DNA of 6,289 bases. It comes from an uncultured Ruminococcus sp. (lineage in GTDB: Bacteria > Bacillota > Clostridia > Oscillospirales > Ruminococcaceae). The first letter of the stretch is position 1; every line of letters begins with the position of its first letter. A model generated the notes under the pieces. The model worked only from the letters and a program-made list of their open reading frames with translations. It was not told the origin of the DNA and made no database searches. This document shows positions 5,849 to 6,289 of this stretch, one piece after another. Where the stretch lies: NCBI GenBank assembly GCA_946612185.1, contig CAMOEP010000146.1:1-6289 (forward strand), read 5' to 3'. A program made the translations under genes and the position numbers.

Positions 5849-5994
5849 TGTAAAACAGCAAAAATACAGAATTACTTGAATAGAACACAGTACCAAGGAA
5901 AACACGGTTGAGCGACGTACAAAGCACCGTTTCTAAAAAAGTAAGCGAGTTCACGAGCGGCAACGTGGGGGCGGTCAAGCTGGCTCAGCTTGAA
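5849..5994 (+). repeat. Interspersed structured repeat, copy C (tandem with B)
   Basis: A direct repeat of copy B with a period of 143 bases: the stretch from 5706 and the stretch from 5849 are nearly identical over their first 60 or so bases and then diverge. The first 15 or so bases of the full unit (the GTTCTC arm) are missing, so the copy begins inside the unit. The 12-mer GGTTGAGCGACG is at 5906-5917, and the hairpin TCAAGCTG-GCT-CAGCTTGA at 5975-5993. Confidence 0.85.
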
Positions 5995-6023
5995 AAAGTA
6001 AATCCTGTTGCCCTGTAGCTTTT

Positions 6024-6057
6024 CTATCTGTGCCTTTCATTCACCGCAATCAGATAG
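6024..6057. repeat. Short inverted repeat after the dockerin gene
   Basis: CTATCTG (6024-6030) and CAGATAG (6051-6057) form a perfect seven-base inverted repeat around 20 bases. It begins two bases after the stop codon of the dockerin gene on the minus strand. There is no T run on either side, so it is not a standard intrinsic terminator; it could be a 3' stem that stabilises the message. The rest of 5995-6058 shows no other feature. Confidence 0.4.
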
Positions 6058-6058
6058 G

Positions 6059-6289
6059 TCATAAACCAAACAGGTACTTTTGAAGCATGAGAGCATCGGA
6101 AATTTCAATAGCGCCATTGTCGTTCATGTCAGCCTCATCAAAATTATCACAATAGCCGGTAATAAGCGCCTCACGCATTTCAGCCATATCAAAAACATTC
6201 ACCACGCCGCTGCCGTCCAGGTCGCCCGGAATTATCTTCCTGCCCTCAGCGGATACGCCGCCCAGTCTCCACCAGTTCACGTTGAAAAG
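6059..6289 (-). CDS. C-terminal part of a dockerin-bearing protein (runs off the window)
   Basis: The frame stays open to the right edge, so only the last 76 or so residues are seen; a GTG at 6278-6280 is in frame but has no reason to be the start. The visible part is a type I dockerin: two calcium-binding F-hand repeats, the first GDLDGSGVVNVFDMAEMREA and the second ADMNDNGAIEISDALMLQKY, with the Asp/Asn/Ser ligands at the expected spacing and the protein ending in LFGL. Dockerins bind cohesins on scaffoldins and carry cellulosome enzymes, typically glycoside hydrolases, on secreted proteins of ruminococci and clostridia. The catalytic module lies outside the window, so the enzyme type cannot be given. 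The segment just before the dockerin (NWWRLGG) may be the end of an upstream domain or linker. Confidence 0.9.
   Translation of the reverse strand, partial: LFNVNWWRLGGVSAEGRKIIPGDLDGSGVVNVFDMAEMREALITGYCDNFDEADMNDNGAIEISDALMLQKYLFGL

Noticed and set aside
5580..5994. CRISPR array
   Set aside because: The repeated units are about 145 bases with no short regular spacers, one is inverted, and no cas gene is present.
6024..6057. Intrinsic terminator for the dockerin gene
   Set aside because: The inverted repeat has a 20-base loop and is followed on the minus strand by AAAAGC, not a T run.

Overview
The window looks like a chromosomal segment from a gut or rumen Ruminococcus-like member of the Clostridia. 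The evidence is the end of a type I dockerin protein at the right edge, a TetM/EF-G-type GTPase fused to a YacP/Rae1-like NYN nuclease domain, Gram-positive AGGAG-type ribosome binding sites, sigma-A-type promoters with 17-base spacers, and a lipoprotein with a low-complexity Ser/Thr/Ala linker. The genus is inferred from these features and was not tested by any search.

Layout, left to right. Positions 3-163 hold one copy (A) of an interspersed structured repeat. It abuts a decayed 3' end of a small peptide gene (164-205) whose last residues closely resemble those of an intact 34-residue peptide gene at 405-509 (+). A strong hairpin terminator (527-560) separates that peptide gene from a convergent radical SAM enzyme gene (563-1648, -), which has its own near-consensus promoter at 1681-1709. 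The 1741-1915 segment holds the terminator of the next operon and a possible 28-residue coupled ORF. Then come two genes on the minus strand: a GTPase-NYN fusion of 855 residues (1919-4486) and, 22 bases upstream of it, a 329-residue lipoprotein (4509-5498), both read from a promoter at 5537-5565. From 5580 to 5994 there are three more copies of the repeat: D inverted, then B and C in tandem. The window ends in the 3' part of a dockerin-bearing protein (6059 to the edge, -).

How the parts may work together. The lipoprotein/GTPase-NYN pair is very probably one transcription unit: a surface lipoprotein made together with a cytoplasmic factor that should bind the ribosome and carries a predicted ribonuclease domain related to the A-site mRNA endonuclease Rae1. 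The small peptide, its decayed paralogue and the radical SAM enzyme sit within 1.5 kb of each other. They could be a peptide modification system, but they are convergent and separated by a terminator, so that link is only a hypothesis. The four repeat copies flank the whole set and show paired base changes that preserve a hairpin.
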